From positions 496,001 to 560,000 of the forward strand of contig NZ_JAALXT010000004.1 of the NCBI RefSeq assembly GCF_011634775.1: a stretch of 64,000 nucleotides of DNA. The letters are read 5' to 3'. The position numbers were made by a program, and so were the translations under genes. This DNA is from Thalassoroseus pseudoceratinae. Its GTDB lineage: Bacteria > Planctomycetota > Planctomycetia > Planctomycetales > Planctomycetaceae. Below are positions 21,501 to 30,054 of this stretch, in pieces. The notes beneath the pieces were generated by a model that was not told the DNA's origin, did no database searches, and saw nothing but the letters and a program-made list of their open reading frames with translations. The number at the start of each line of letters is the position of its first letter. Position 1 is the stretch's first letter.

Positions 21501-21546
21501 ACGCGAAAACCCTGCTATCCCCTGGTCTCTACGAAACAAAACTCGC
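21501..21546 (+). repeat. Dispersed repeat, copy 1 (degenerate)
   Basis: Aligned without gaps to copy 2 (23521-23566) it matches at about 33 of 46 positions, best in CCTGG.CTC.ACGA.ACAAAAC.CGC. Orientation is the same as the other copies. It lies in the intergenic region after rpmA. Confidence 0.55.
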
Positions 21547-21566
21547 ACTGACCGAGCAAGACTGCT

Positions 21567-22625
21567 TCAGTCGGCAGCTTCATCTTCGGCAAGTTTGCGA
21601 AGCGTTTCTCCAGGGTCGACGAAGTCCAAATCTTGAAGCGTTTCAATCGCTCCGGGTGTGGCTGCGGTGAAGGTACGGACATGCCGATCGCCGAATCGAC
21701 GATCACTGACCCGAAACCGCCATAACGTGATGCTCAGCCCAATGGCAATAGCCACCGCAAGACCGATCACGTAAGGTATCAACCCCTGCTCCGTGGGCCC
21801 AACTTCTTTCGGGCGAGATTGCACGACAAGCGGCTCGATCATGGGGCCGATCAAAGTCGGCGTTTCCTTGACGCCATCGTTTGATTCATAACCTTCACGC
21901 TTAAACAGATAACCGGTGAACTGCACCGGCACTTCGATCTCCATGCCCGTCGGCAAGTCATCAGACACATTTGCAGCAATGATGCGATACGGGAACAACC
22001 CCGAATCCTTGGTCATCACCCAACCTTCCCAAAACTCAGCCACGTTGGCAGCATTTGTGACCGCCTCCGTCCTTTGCAGACGGCGAAGTGTCCCGCGAAG
22101 ATGGACTGGCTCACCACGAAATGCCGCGGTTTCATCCATGAGAACCGCGTAAGACAATCCGTCTTCCACGACAGATTCAAGCTCCTGGGGTTGCACAGAA
22201 TCGGCGTAGTCCAGGATGTGAAAGAAGATCTCTCGTTCAGCCGCACGGACGCCCACGGAACCATCGTTGACTTTCTGTTTCAATTCCCGCCGTAACGACA
22301 ATGGCAAACTTGGCTCACCTTGAGATTTCGTCTTCGCCTCGTTCTTCCGTCGTTCGGCCGGTTCCGCGATTGCGACATTGACACCGGCCTCATCGTCGAG
22401 AGAAAACTCTCCGATCCGATCGGCTGCCCCGGAATCAGTCCCCTCCGGCGTTGACGAATTCTTGGCTTCCTTCGGGAACATCCATTCCCAGGTGCTCGGC
22501 TTGGCAGCGTACTGTGCCGCCAGCACGACGGCCATCAACATGCCCACCATCATCAACATCCGTGTTTGATCACGGCGGTTGAAATAGGGAGTCGAAGAGT
22601 TTGATTGCCGACGGTCAAAACGCAT
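21567..22625 (-). CDS. Hypothetical membrane protein with two transmembrane segments
   Basis: 352 residues from the ATG at 22625 (MRFDRRQSNSSTPYF); an earlier in-frame start would add 52 residues without signal character. One hydrophobic segment lies near residues 24-44 (MLMMVGMLMAVVLAAQYAA) and another near 285-305 (YVIGLAVAIAIGLSITLW). The segment between is mostly periplasmic or cytoplasmic, begins with a Ser/Glu/Lys-rich linker and contains a beta-rich part (FRGEPVHLRGTLRRLQR, ..YRIIAANVSDDL, VPVQFTGYLFKREGY) that reads like an OB-type fold. No family recognised. The gene is convergent with rpmA. Confidence 0.75.
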   Translation of the reverse strand: MRFDRRQSNSSTPYFNRRDQTRMLMMVGMLMAVVLAAQYAAKPSTWEWMFPKEAKNSSTPEGTDSGAADRIGEFSLDDEAGVNVAIAEPAERRKNEAKTKSQGEPSLPLSLRRELKQKVNDGSVGVRAAEREIFFHILDYADSVQPQELESVVEDGLSYAVLMDETAAFRGEPVHLRGTLRRLQRTEAVTNAANVAEFWEGWVMTKDSGLFPYRIIAANVSDDLPTGMEIEVPVQFTGYLFKREGYESNDGVKETPTLIGPMIEPLVVQSRPKEVGPTEQGLIPYVIGLAVAIAIGLSITLWRFRVSDRRFGDRHVRTFTAATPGAIETLQDLDFVDPGETLRKLAEDEAAD

Positions 22626-22918
22626 TCGCACACTTTCGTCGTACACGGGATCAGTAACGCGATCACAAAGGTTCTGGCTTGTGGAGGCCAGCAAACAATG
22701 GTTTTCTCGAAGACCACTGCAGACAAAGAAGACCGGATTCCGGTCATTATTCATTCTAGACGTGACATCGATGCGTCTCAATCAGAACACGGGGATTCTC
22801 AGTCGGAATTGAGACATGCAAGCGAAAGCCGACCGATCGGTACCCAGGGCCGACTTCAGGCTCTACAATAGAGTTCGATTGGAATTCACCTTAGTTTTTA
22901 TTGATTCGATTGAGATCC

Positions 22919-23467
22919 ATGGGACGCATTGGAACCGCCTTTCGGGCATTCTTCGGCAGTTTGTTCAATCCGGAAACGGCCACGCGAGTTGGGCAGGCAC
23001 TTGCGGATGAACCAGCCAAAATCGAACCGTCAGAACAGCCTACACCCAAACCGCAACCGACCCCGCCCGCCCCCAAGCCGCCGGCACGCAGTGAAGCGGT
23101 CACGTTGTTGGCCACACTGCAACGTGAAGCCCGCCTGATTGACTTCGTGAAAGAACCGCTCGACGGTATTCCCGATGCCCAAGTCGGTGCGGCAGTCCGC
23201 GAGATCCACCGGAATCTGGCCGAGTCACTGAACCGGATGTTCCAAATTCAACCCGTCCTGACCGATGCCGAGGGAAGTTCGGTTGAGGTTCCATCCGGAT
23301 TCAATGCAGGACGGTATCGGCTTGTGGGCAACGTCACCGGAGAAGCACCGTACCGGGGCACGTTGGCTCATCACGGCTGGCTTGCAAACTCGACCCAACT
23401 GCCCGACTGGACCGGCAACGACGACAGTGCCGACATCATCGCCCCGGCAGAAGTCGAATTGAAATAA
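22919..23467 (+). CDS. DUF2760 protein
   Basis: 182 residues from the ATG at 22919 (MGRIGTAFRAFFGSLFN). A hydrophobic/amphipathic N-terminus is followed by a Pro/Lys/Glu-rich linker of about 30 residues (PTPKPQPTPPAPKPPAR) and the conserved C-terminal DUF2760 region: LLATLQREARLIDFVKEPL, VRDIHRN-like helix, PSGFNAGRYRLVGN, FRGTLAHHGW. DUF2760 genes are commonly found directly before Hsp70-like genes, as here; the function is unknown but the linkage suggests they act together. Gap to the Hsp70-like gene is 139 bases and contains repeat copy 2. Confidence 0.85.
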   Translation: MGRIGTAFRAFFGSLFNPETATRVGQALADEPAKIEPSEQPTPKPQPTPPAPKPPARSEAVTLLATLQREARLIDFVKEPLDGIPDAQVGAAVREIHRNLAESLNRMFQIQPVLTDAEGSSVEVPSGFNAGRYRLVGNVTGEAPYRGTLAHHGWLANSTQLPDWTGNDDSADIIAPAEVELK

Positions 23468-23504
23468 CGAAATCGAACACCATCGTGTTTGCCGAGACCG
23501 GCCG

Positions 23505-23582
23505 TCCGTGTTCGCAGTGGACGTGAGAAAGCGGTTGCTTCCTGGCCTCCACGAGACAAAACCCGCTACGATCAATAGTCAA
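23505..23582 (+). repeat. Dispersed repeat, copy 2
   Basis: About 78 bases, roughly 80 percent identical to copy 3 at 54201-54278. Shared core: GTGGACGTGAGAAAGC, an imperfect palindrome GAAAGCGGTTGCTTCC, then GCCTCCACGAGACAAAACC and CGATCA..AGTC. It lies between DUF2760 and the Hsp70-like gene. Not coding on the plus strand. Confidence 0.75.
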
Positions 23583-23606
23583 CAGCTTTAGAGGAAGTAC
23601 GCACCG

Positions 23607-25391
23607 ATGTCCGCGGACTTTGTGATTGGGATTGATCTCGGCACGACAAACAGCGTGCTTTCGTACTCGGCTTTGAACGCTGAGAAGCCAACAATCGAAT
23701 TGTTGCCGATTCCTCAACTGGTGGCCCCTCAGACGGTCGAACTGCACACGACTTTACCGTCGTTCCTGTATCTGCCGACCGATCAGGAAACTGGCGGCGT
23801 TTACGACTTGCCTTGGCAAGCCAATCCGAAGACGGTCGCCGGGCGTTTGGCGCGTCAGCAATCGGCGGATGTGCCAGACCGAACCGTGGGAGCCGCGAAG
23901 TCGTGGCTATGCCATAGCAAAGTCGATCGGCACGCGGCGATTCTTCCCTGGAACGCTCCGGATGACGTGCCGAAGGTGTCTCCCGTCGAAGCATCTCAAC
24001 GGTACCTGGAGCACCTCGTCGCTGCTTGGACTGACGCATTCCCGAACGCTCCGATTGCAGATCAAAATGTGGTACTCACGGTGCCCGCGTCATTTGACGC
24101 CTCCGCTCGGGAGTTGACTCGTGAAGCAGCATTGGCGGCTGGTCTTCCAGACGATTTGGTGCTTCTGGAAGAACCGCAAGCCGCCGTGTATGCGTGGTTG
24201 CAAGAAGTTGGCGACGAATGGCGGAAGATCCTGACCGTCAAAGACACGCTACTTGTTTGCGACGTCGGCGGCGGCACGACCGATTTGTCGCTGGTCACAG
24301 TCGTTGACGAAGACGGCGACTTTGTCCTTCGTCGCTTGGCCGTCGGTGACCACTTGCTGGTCGGCGGGGACAACATGGATCTTACCCTCGCCCACTACGT
24401 CGCGGGATTGTTCGAGGAAAAAGGAATCTCCCTCGACCCTTGGCAATCGGTTTCGCTGTGGCACTCCTGTCGTGCCGCCAAAGAAGCCCTGCTCGCTCCC
24501 GATGGACCGGAAACGCATACGGTGTCCGTCCTGGGTCGTGGCAGCCGACTGATCGGCGGAACCGTTTCCGTCGAAGTCGAACGAAAAGCGGCTCAGCAGA
24601 TTTTGGCAGAAGGATTCTTCCCGGAATGTGCACTCAACGATCGACCACAACGTCAACGAGCGTCTGGGTTTCAGGACATCGGCTTGCCATTTGAATCCGA
24701 CCCCGCCGTCACCCGGCATTTGGCGGCCTTTCTAGCGGCTCATGGTGGTGACGAAGCGATTCGGCCATCGCACGTGTTGTTCAACGGCGGTGTTTTCAAA
24801 GGCGAGAACTTAACGACCCGCTTGATGAGTGTGCTTGGAGATTGGTTCGATCAAGGCGGCGAAAAGCCGCAAATCCTCGAGGGGGCCCACGACTTGGATC
24901 ACGCGGTCGCTCGAGGAGCGGCGTTCTACGGGTGGTCGAAAAAGACGGGCGGACTGCGAATTCGCGGCGGCACCGCTCGGGCGTACTATGTGGGAATCGA
25001 AACCGCCGGCTTGGCCATTCCCGGGGCACCGCGTCCGTTGCGTGCCCTTTGCGTTGTTCCATTTGGCATGGAAGAAGGCACCGCCGCCGATGTGCCCTCC
25101 GGAGAAATCGGCCTCGTCGTGGGTGAGGCGGCGCAGTTCCGGTTCTTCAAATCGTCGGTCCGCAAGGAAGATCAACCTGGCGACACCCTCCCCAACGCGC
25201 CAACCCACGAATTGGAAGAAACGGATCCCCTGGAAACCGTTCTCCCTCCGGACGAAGACAGCGAAGACCCATTCGTTCCCGTCAAATTTCACTCGAAAGT
25301 CAACGAGCTAGGGCTACTGGAACTCTGGTGTGTATCCACACAATCGGACAAACGCTGGAAACTTGAATTTAGCGTGCGTGAAGAGGACTGA
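23607..25391 (+). CDS. Hsp70-family (DnaK-like) protein
   Basis: 594 residues. The actin-like ATPase domain is clear: GIDLGTTNS at 8-16, the phosphate-2 motif DVGGGTTDLS at 219-228, and GGDNMD plus the adenosine motif region VLFNGGVFKGENL. Residues after about 470 form a short beta-rich part (AGLAIPGAPRPLRALCVVP, FRFFKSSVRKEDQPGDTL) similar to the Hsp70 substrate-binding beta domain; there is no alpha-helical lid. It is therefore shorter than DnaK (about 640). The DUF2760 partner precedes it. No DnaJ or GrpE gene is nearby, so it is not the housekeeping dnaK. Confidence 0.88.
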   Translation: MSADFVIGIDLGTTNSVLSYSALNAEKPTIELLPIPQLVAPQTVELHTTLPSFLYLPTDQETGGVYDLPWQANPKTVAGRLARQQSADVPDRTVGAAKSWLCHSKVDRHAAILPWNAPDDVPKVSPVEASQRYLEHLVAAWTDAFPNAPIADQNVVLTVPASFDASARELTREAALAAGLPDDLVLLEEPQAAVYAWLQEVGDEWRKILTVKDTLLVCDVGGGTTDLSLVTVVDEDGDFVLRRLAVGDHLLVGGDNMDLTLAHYVAGLFEEKGISLDPWQSVSLWHSCRAAKEALLAPDGPETHTVSVLGRGSRLIGGTVSVEVERKAAQQILAEGFFPECALNDRPQRQRASGFQDIGLPFESDPAVTRHLAAFLAAHGGDEAIRPSHVLFNGGVFKGENLTTRLMSVLGDWFDQGGEKPQILEGAHDLDHAVARGAAFYGWSKKTGGLRIRGGTARAYYVGIETAGLAIPGAPRPLRALCVVPFGMEEGTAADVPSGEIGLVVGEAAQFRFFKSSVRKEDQPGDTLPNAPTHELEETDPLETVLPPDEDSEDPFVPVKFHSKVNELGLLELWCVSTQSDKRWKLEFSVREED

Positions 25392-25469
25392 CAAACCGTC
25401 TTAGAGCCTGACCCCGGGATACCACATATCAAACAAGTGCGTTTCCTAAAAATTCTGTGAGCAAACTGG

Positions 25470-25488
25470 AAAATCTTCGAAGATTTTT
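25470..25488 (+). terminator. Palindromic terminator-like hairpin after the Hsp70-like gene
   Basis: AAAATCT and AGATTTT around TCGA, followed by one more T and C. The stem is A/T-rich and therefore weak, but it is the only perfect dyad between the Hsp70-like stop and the next gene. Confidence 0.35.
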
Positions 25489-25681
25489 CACATCAGTCGG
25501 GTTTTACGGGTAAGATGGGTGACCAGATTTCCCGGGTGACATTCCGTTCAATTAACACCACACTTGTTAGGTCTGTTCCTCGCGGTCGTCTGTTAAAGGT
25601 TGAGCATTTTTTCTTCGCCAAATTTCATGTTGGTGATGCTCTGTCATCTTTTTCTTAATGTCTTTTTGAGGCTCGTCAATC

Positions 25682-26635
25682 ATGCGAAAACCTACGCACC
25701 GTCATGGATTCACGTTGATTGAGTTACTGGTGGTGATTGCCATCATCGCCATTTTGATTGCACTTTTGCTGCCCGCGGTTCAGCAAGCCCGAGAAGCGGC
25801 TCGGCGAACGCAATGCAAGAACAAGTTGAAGCAAATCGCCTTGGCGTTGCACAACTATCATGATTCTGTGGGTGTGTTTCCGTTTTCGACAATCTGTGGG
25901 ATCAACACTAACAACACGGGAATCTCTAACAGCAACTCTCGGCAGTCTTGGTTTCACATGGTCTTGCCATATGTGGAACAGGACAACCTCTACCAAGACA
26001 TGCTCGTTAAGATCGAAGCCAACCAGTTCCCTGGTGGCTGGAATCCAGAAGCCTCGGTCGTCGTCGACACCTTTATGTGCCCGACAGATCCTGTGAACCC
26101 GAAGACCACACAACAAGGGTTCCATGGAAACTACATCCCTTGCCACGGAGCCGGTAATACGGGAAGCGGAACAGGAACCCCACCGGCCAATCTCCGGGGA
26201 ATGTTCTACCCGCTGTCCAAGACGAAGCTCACCGACGTCAAAGACGGAACGTCAAACACGATCATGCTCGGTGAAATTCGCTTGCAGGAAGACAGCGTCC
26301 CAGCGTCGGGGAGTGGTAACGTCGTCTGTGGTGGTTCTCACGACTTGCGGGGGCGGTACCACAATACGCGTCACGGCAACTCAACGTTCACAACCTTGCG
26401 TTCGCCGAACACTCCTACCGGTGACGCCACACAGTACTGCAACGGCACGGAAGATGTCCCCTGCCGCGAATGTCGCTCGACCAACGGTGAAATTCACGCT
26501 CGCAGTTGGCACGCGGGCGGCGTTCAAGTTGCGATGGGAGATGGCTCGGTTCGCTTCTTCTCAGACAACACAGACCAAGCCACGTTCCAAGCATTGGGCA
26601 CAATGCGAGGGAAGGAAGTCATCGATCTCGATTGA
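25682..26635 (+). CDS. DUF1559 type II pseudopilin-like protein
   Basis: 317 residues. N-terminus is a prepilin-type signal: basic leader ending in G, cleaved before [21 protein letters not shown], with the conserved Glu at position 5 of the mature protein. The central motif [14 protein letters not shown] and the DUF1559 C-terminus (WHAGGVQVAMGDGSVRFFSDN) are present. This copy has extra cysteines (C..C at CNGTEDVPCRECRS) that its paralogues lack. Precedes a lipoprotein gene (103 bases). SD GAGG before the ATG. Confidence 0.93.
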   Translation: MRKPTHRHGFTLIELLVVIAIIAILIALLLPAVQQAREAARRTQCKNKLKQIALALHNYHDSVGVFPFSTICGINTNNTGISNSNSRQSWFHMVLPYVEQDNLYQDMLVKIEANQFPGGWNPEASVVVDTFMCPTDPVNPKTTQQGFHGNYIPCHGAGNTGSGTGTPPANLRGMFYPLSKTKLTDVKDGTSNTIMLGEIRLQEDSVPASGSGNVVCGGSHDLRGRYHNTRHGNSTFTTLRSPNTPTGDATQYCNGTEDVPCRECRSTNGEIHARSWHAGGVQVAMGDGSVRFFSDNTDQATFQALGTMRGKEVIDLD

Positions 26636-26738
26636 GAGCCCCGTCACGGTTGTTGATTCAATTGAGACCCCGCGTTTCGGCCTGCGGATGGCGGGCCGAT
26701 TCTCGCTTTTGCTAATTCCCACACCTAGAGATTGACCC

Positions 26739-27128
26739 ATGCGACTCTGCCTCAGACTCTGTGTATTCTCTCTCACCCTGGCTGTCCTACATGGCTGCGG
26801 TGGTTCCGATGAGATCGAAAAGTTCCAAGTTACTGGCACCGTCACCTACCAAGGCAAACCGATTGAGAAAGGCAGTATCACATTCGACCCTGCCGACAAT
26901 CAGGGCATTTCCGCGATGGGTGGAATTGAGAACGGCCAATACACCGCCGAAGTGCCACCGGGTGAGAAAATCATCCGAGTCAGTGCCGTTCGCGTGACTG
27001 ACGAAAAAGACGAGTACGGTGAAGCCATCACCGAAACCTACATTCCTGCAAAGTGGAACCAAGACTCTCAGCTCAAAAAGACCGTAAAGCCGGGCGAAGA
27101 AAACAAATTCGACATCGCGCTCGACTAG
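26739..27128 (+). CDS. Small lipoprotein, carboxypeptidase-regulatory-like fold
   Basis: 129 residues. N-terminal signal with lipobox LHGC (residues 17-20). The mature part is one beta-sandwich repeat: FQVTGTVTYQGKPIEKGSI, then FDPADNQG, AEVPPGEKIIRVSA, which is the CarboxypepD_reg-like/transthyretin-like fold seen in planctomycete lipoproteins next to DUF1559 genes. Co-directional with the pseudopilin gene and followed by a strong hairpin. Confidence 0.8.
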   Translation: MRLCLRLCVFSLTLAVLHGCGGSDEIEKFQVTGTVTYQGKPIEKGSITFDPADNQGISAMGGIENGQYTAEVPPGEKIIRVSAVRVTDEKDEYGEAITETYIPAKWNQDSQLKKTVKPGEENKFDIALD

Positions 27129-27149
27129 ACCAATTGATCAAAACGAAAA

Positions 27150-27199
27150 AGAAAGACCATGCGGCGATCGTATTGAACGCTGCATGGTCTTAGCTTTTG
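27150..27199. terminator. Bidirectional terminator
   Basis: AAGACCATGC (27154-27163) pairs with GCATGGTCTT (27183-27192). On the plus strand it is followed by AGCTTTTG; on the minus strand by TTTCTTTTTCGTTTT. It lies between two convergent lipoprotein genes and can serve both. Confidence 0.8.
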
Positions 27200-27235
27200 G
27201 TACTGACTGCGTGAGTCCCCGCCCCGAACCAGTGA

Positions 27236-27691
27236 TTAGGAAGCGTAGTTTTCTAATTCAATATCACCCAAGTCATGACTCCCACCCACCTCGTCTTCGG
27301 GGATTGTGACTTCGATGGGCGTTTCCTCCTGCGAGAACTCCCCTTCCAACGCATCTTTGCCGTAGCCGGTTTGATCGTGGAAGATCGCAATTTTGTATAA
27401 GCCGGGTGCGATTCCTTTCCCTGGTCCAAGCAACTGAAAATTGCCTTCTGTGTCGAGTTCCGTAGCCTCCATCCCGGTGTCGTTGGTATCATTCACTGGA
27501 TGGAACTGCACTTCGACCCTGCCAAGTGCAACTTCGGGACGATCCATCTTGAGAGGTTCCCCACTCTGAAGGATTCGCCCGGTGACAATGACGCCCTCAG
27601 GAACTTCCGGGTTGGCATTTCCACCACAACCCACCCCGAAGACAGGAAGTACCATCACCAATCCCAACCAGTAATTCGTTATCGAACGCAA
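27236..27691 (-). CDS. Small lipoprotein, carboxypeptidase-regulatory-like
   Basis: 151 residues. Signal peptide with lipobox VGC (FGVGCGGN). The mature beta-sandwich has GVIVTGRILQSGEPLKMD, GRVEVQFHPVND, NFQLLGPGKGIAPGLYKIAIF and ends acidic. It is the lipoprotein partner of the pseudopilin gene at 27760-28659, which precedes it in the same direction by 68 bases. Confidence 0.78.
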   Translation of the reverse strand: MRSITNYWLGLVMVLPVFGVGCGGNANPEVPEGVIVTGRILQSGEPLKMDRPEVALGRVEVQFHPVNDTNDTGMEATELDTEGNFQLLGPGKGIAPGLYKIAIFHDQTGYGKDALEGEFSQEETPIEVTIPEDEVGGSHDLGDIELENYAS

Positions 27692-27759
27692 TGTAATATC
27701 CCCTGCAAAAAGAACGATGGAAACGCTGACTTGGTTCAGTTTGTTGAACGCTAAGTCGC

Positions 27760-28659
27760 TTAGGGGAACGTGGTGACATTGCCATCGCCACGGTAACCGA
27801 GATCTCGGAAAGTGGCATTGTCGATGTTGTAGCTAATGAAGTGAACGGCACCGTCCGTAAACATTGCGTGAAGCCCTCCCGGATGTGACGACCCGAAACG
27901 GCTATCCCCCGTTCCAGACCGTGGATCGGGTCGCGGTTCTCGGTTACTAAACCGAATGACATCATGGTCCCACCCCGAGGTGTATCCTTCGTTGTCATCC
28001 GATTGGTAGCGTCCCAAATTCGCGATATTCAAGCGTTTTTCACCGATCGCAAAAGTGCTGGAGGTGCCATCGGTGATGTCGCGGAACGCGATCACTTGTC
28101 CGGTTTGGTCACTGTTCGTGCGAACGATGACACCGTTGCTGTTGCTGCCGACACAGCCTGCATAGTCAGTTTGAGCGTGCTCATAGGTACCGCTGGGACC
28201 GTACCAACTTCCAGTCGGGTCCAATGCGATTGCCGCACGTCGGCTTGGGCAGTGAAGTCCTGCAACCGGAGTGGAAATCGCCTGACGTTGCCGATCTGCA
28301 TTCGATGCCATGCCACTTCCGTCCCAGAGGTTCGTCTGCTCCATAAAGGGCAAGATTTGAAACCCCCAACCGGCCCGTTGACGTGGAGCAACTTCCGGGG
28401 TGCCTTCGGATGAGTAGTCGGGCGCGTAGGACCAGTGATGCCCGCCGGACGGCAAGAACCCGTAGGTATCGTGGTGGTTGTGGAAGGCAATGCCAAGCTG
28501 CTTCAGATTGTTCTTGCACTGAGTGCGACGGGCCGCTTCTCGGGCTTGCTGAACTGCCGGGAGCAATAACGCAATCAAAATCGCGATAATGGCAATCACG
28601 ACCAACAATTCGATCAGTGTAAAACCGTGTGGAGATGAAGACGCACGTTGACGACGCAT
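27760..28659 (-). CDS. DUF1559 type II pseudopilin-like protein
   Basis: 299 residues; ATG at 28659 with AAGGAG upstream. Pre-pilin signal ending [18 protein letters not shown], followed by [19 protein letters not shown]. The C-terminal DUF1559 motif HPGGLHAMFTDGAVHFISYN is intact. Like its paralogues it is expected to be cleaved by a prepilin peptidase and enter a type II secretion-like or pilus assembly; no assembly genes are in this window. Confidence 0.93.
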   Translation of the reverse strand: MRRQRASSSPHGFTLIELLVVIAIIAILIALLLPAVQQAREAARRTQCKNNLKQLGIAFHNHHDTYGFLPSGGHHWSYAPDYSSEGTPEVAPRQRAGWGFQILPFMEQTNLWDGSGMASNADRQRQAISTPVAGLHCPSRRAAIALDPTGSWYGPSGTYEHAQTDYAGCVGSNSNGVIVRTNSDQTGQVIAFRDITDGTSSTFAIGEKRLNIANLGRYQSDDNEGYTSGWDHDVIRFSNREPRPDPRSGTGDSRFGSSHPGGLHAMFTDGAVHFISYNIDNATFRDLGYRGDGNVTTFP

Positions 28660-28793
28660 AGGAGAACTCCTTGAGAATGAGATGGACCGAACGATCCGTA
28701 TACCTGAATTGGAGTCCTCAATATAAACAGAATTTTCGATTTTTCGTATGGTCTTTGCGTACCATCCCTATTTTTGTTGCAAAAAGTCGACAC

Positions 28794-29234
28794 CTACGGA
28801 GCCTGAACCGATTGCGCAACGGCACGATGGAACGATTTCTGCCGCAATCGTTGCTCAGGGTCGGGTTGATAGAGATGCACGTGTAGCGTTTCGTAAGTTC
28901 GCAGGTCGCGGTAGCTGGAGACGAACTGCAGCAGTTCCGTGACGAATGCCTCCGCTTGACGGTGATCGGTCTCAGGATTGAAGGGCACTTGCATCACGAT
29001 GCGGAAGGTGAGCGGGCCATTCTTGTGGGTTTTGTGACGACCGGCTTCCACGCGGGGTTTCGAATCCTCGTAACGAGCGGCGATTGCATCTTGCACGTCA
29101 CTAAATGGAGCCGTGTGCCATTCCCAATACAGGAACAACAAGGACGTGGCGGAGAGGCCGAAACAGAACATGCCCAGCACGACCCAATGGCCACTCGTCA
29201 GATGGACTCTGGAAGGCTTGGACATCAGAAACAT
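28794..29234 (-). CDS. Hypothetical single-pass membrane protein
   Basis: 146 residues; a second ATG three codons in is equally plausible. One hydrophobic segment at about residues 18-36 (VVLGMFCFGLSATSLLFLYW), then a basic periplasmic domain with a mixed alpha/beta pattern (FRIVMQVPFNPETDHRQAEAF, LRTYETLHVHLYQPDPEQRL). No recognised family. It lies 35 bases downstream of the peroxiredoxin-like gene and is probably in the same transcript. Confidence 0.6.
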   Translation of the reverse strand: MFLMSKPSRVHLTSGHWVVLGMFCFGLSATSLLFLYWEWHTAPFSDVQDAIAARYEDSKPRVEAGRHKTHKNGPLTFRIVMQVPFNPETDHRQAEAFVTELLQFVSSYRDLRTYETLHVHLYQPDPEQRLRQKSFHRAVAQSVQAP

Positions 29235-29269
29235 TTACCATCGAGGTCGAATTTCACCACCACTGCGGA

Positions 29270-29899
29270 TCATAACCCGTCATCGCTACCCGATGCCAAT
29301 GCATCGATTGTTTGCATTGGGTCAGCCAACGGAATCGGTCGGTCGCCACGGTAAGGAATCCGCCCTGCTCGGTCAATCAGGAAGACACCGGGCAACTCTC
29401 GTAGCGATTGCATCGTTTGGGTTTTTGGCTTCGAGGAGTCTTCGTCGATGCGTCGGTACGCTCGCTGTGTGGCGAAGGTTGGGTCCGAGAGAATTGGAAA
29501 CACCCACCGCGGTTGATCCGGATTGATAGTCTTCATCCGCCCCCGATTGGTTTGGGGCAACGCGGAACTCAATGCGAACAGCTTGATTCCTCGCGATTCC
29601 AACGCATCGGCGGACTTCGTGAGCTTACGAATGACGGGGTCACTGTCGAATGGCTTCTGCCCATCAAAGAAGACAAGCAGAATACGATGCCGCCCTAAGT
29701 AACTCGACAGCCGCACCAATCGTTGAGGCTTGCGAGCATCGTAGACGGCGAAATCGGGAGCTTGTCGAAGGGTAATCGTCGATTGATCACTCGCCGGATT
29801 CTGTGCGGGCGGCTGGCTAACCTTCCAAACACACAACGCAATGATGATCGCTGCCGAAATCGGCAACACCAGGAACCGAAAACGTTTCGCTCCACGCAT
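29270..29899 (-). CDS. Membrane-anchored peroxiredoxin-like protein without a catalytic cysteine
   Basis: 209 residues from the ATG at 29899, which has no strong SD; a GTG at 29965 would add 22 residues. One N-terminal hydrophobic anchor (LVLPISAAIIIALCVWKV). The rest follows an AhpC/TSA thioredoxin fold: APDFAVYDARKPQRLVRLSSYLGRH-like start, RILLVFFDG, and GVFLIDRAGRIPYRG. At the place where a peroxiredoxin has Pro-x-x-x-Thr/Ser-x-x-Cys there is FFDGQKPFDSDPV, with no cysteine; the only cysteine is in the anchor. It is therefore not an active peroxidase. Divergent from DUF420. Confidence 0.72.
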   Translation of the reverse strand: MRGAKRFRFLVLPISAAIIIALCVWKVSQPPAQNPASDQSTITLRQAPDFAVYDARKPQRLVRLSSYLGRHRILLVFFDGQKPFDSDPVIRKLTKSADALESRGIKLFALSSALPQTNRGRMKTINPDQPRWVFPILSDPTFATQRAYRRIDEDSSKPKTQTMQSLRELPGVFLIDRAGRIPYRGDRPIPLADPMQTIDALASGSDDGL

Positions 29900-30054
29900 A
29901 AAAAACCGTCGTTTCGCAGTAGCAGCGTCGATGGCACGAAGATTGACACGGGTCGCCGAGAACACCGGGAACGACGACGCAAAATTGGCAAGGATACTAT
30001 TCGCTTCTAGGATCTGTTATACCGTCTCGACCGCAGAATCAACACACGCAGCCC

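Noticed and set aside
26640-26735. GC-rich GGCC/GGGCC pairing between the pseudopilin and its lipoprotein gene
   Set aside because: The stem is short and imperfect and has no T-run; it does not support a terminator call.
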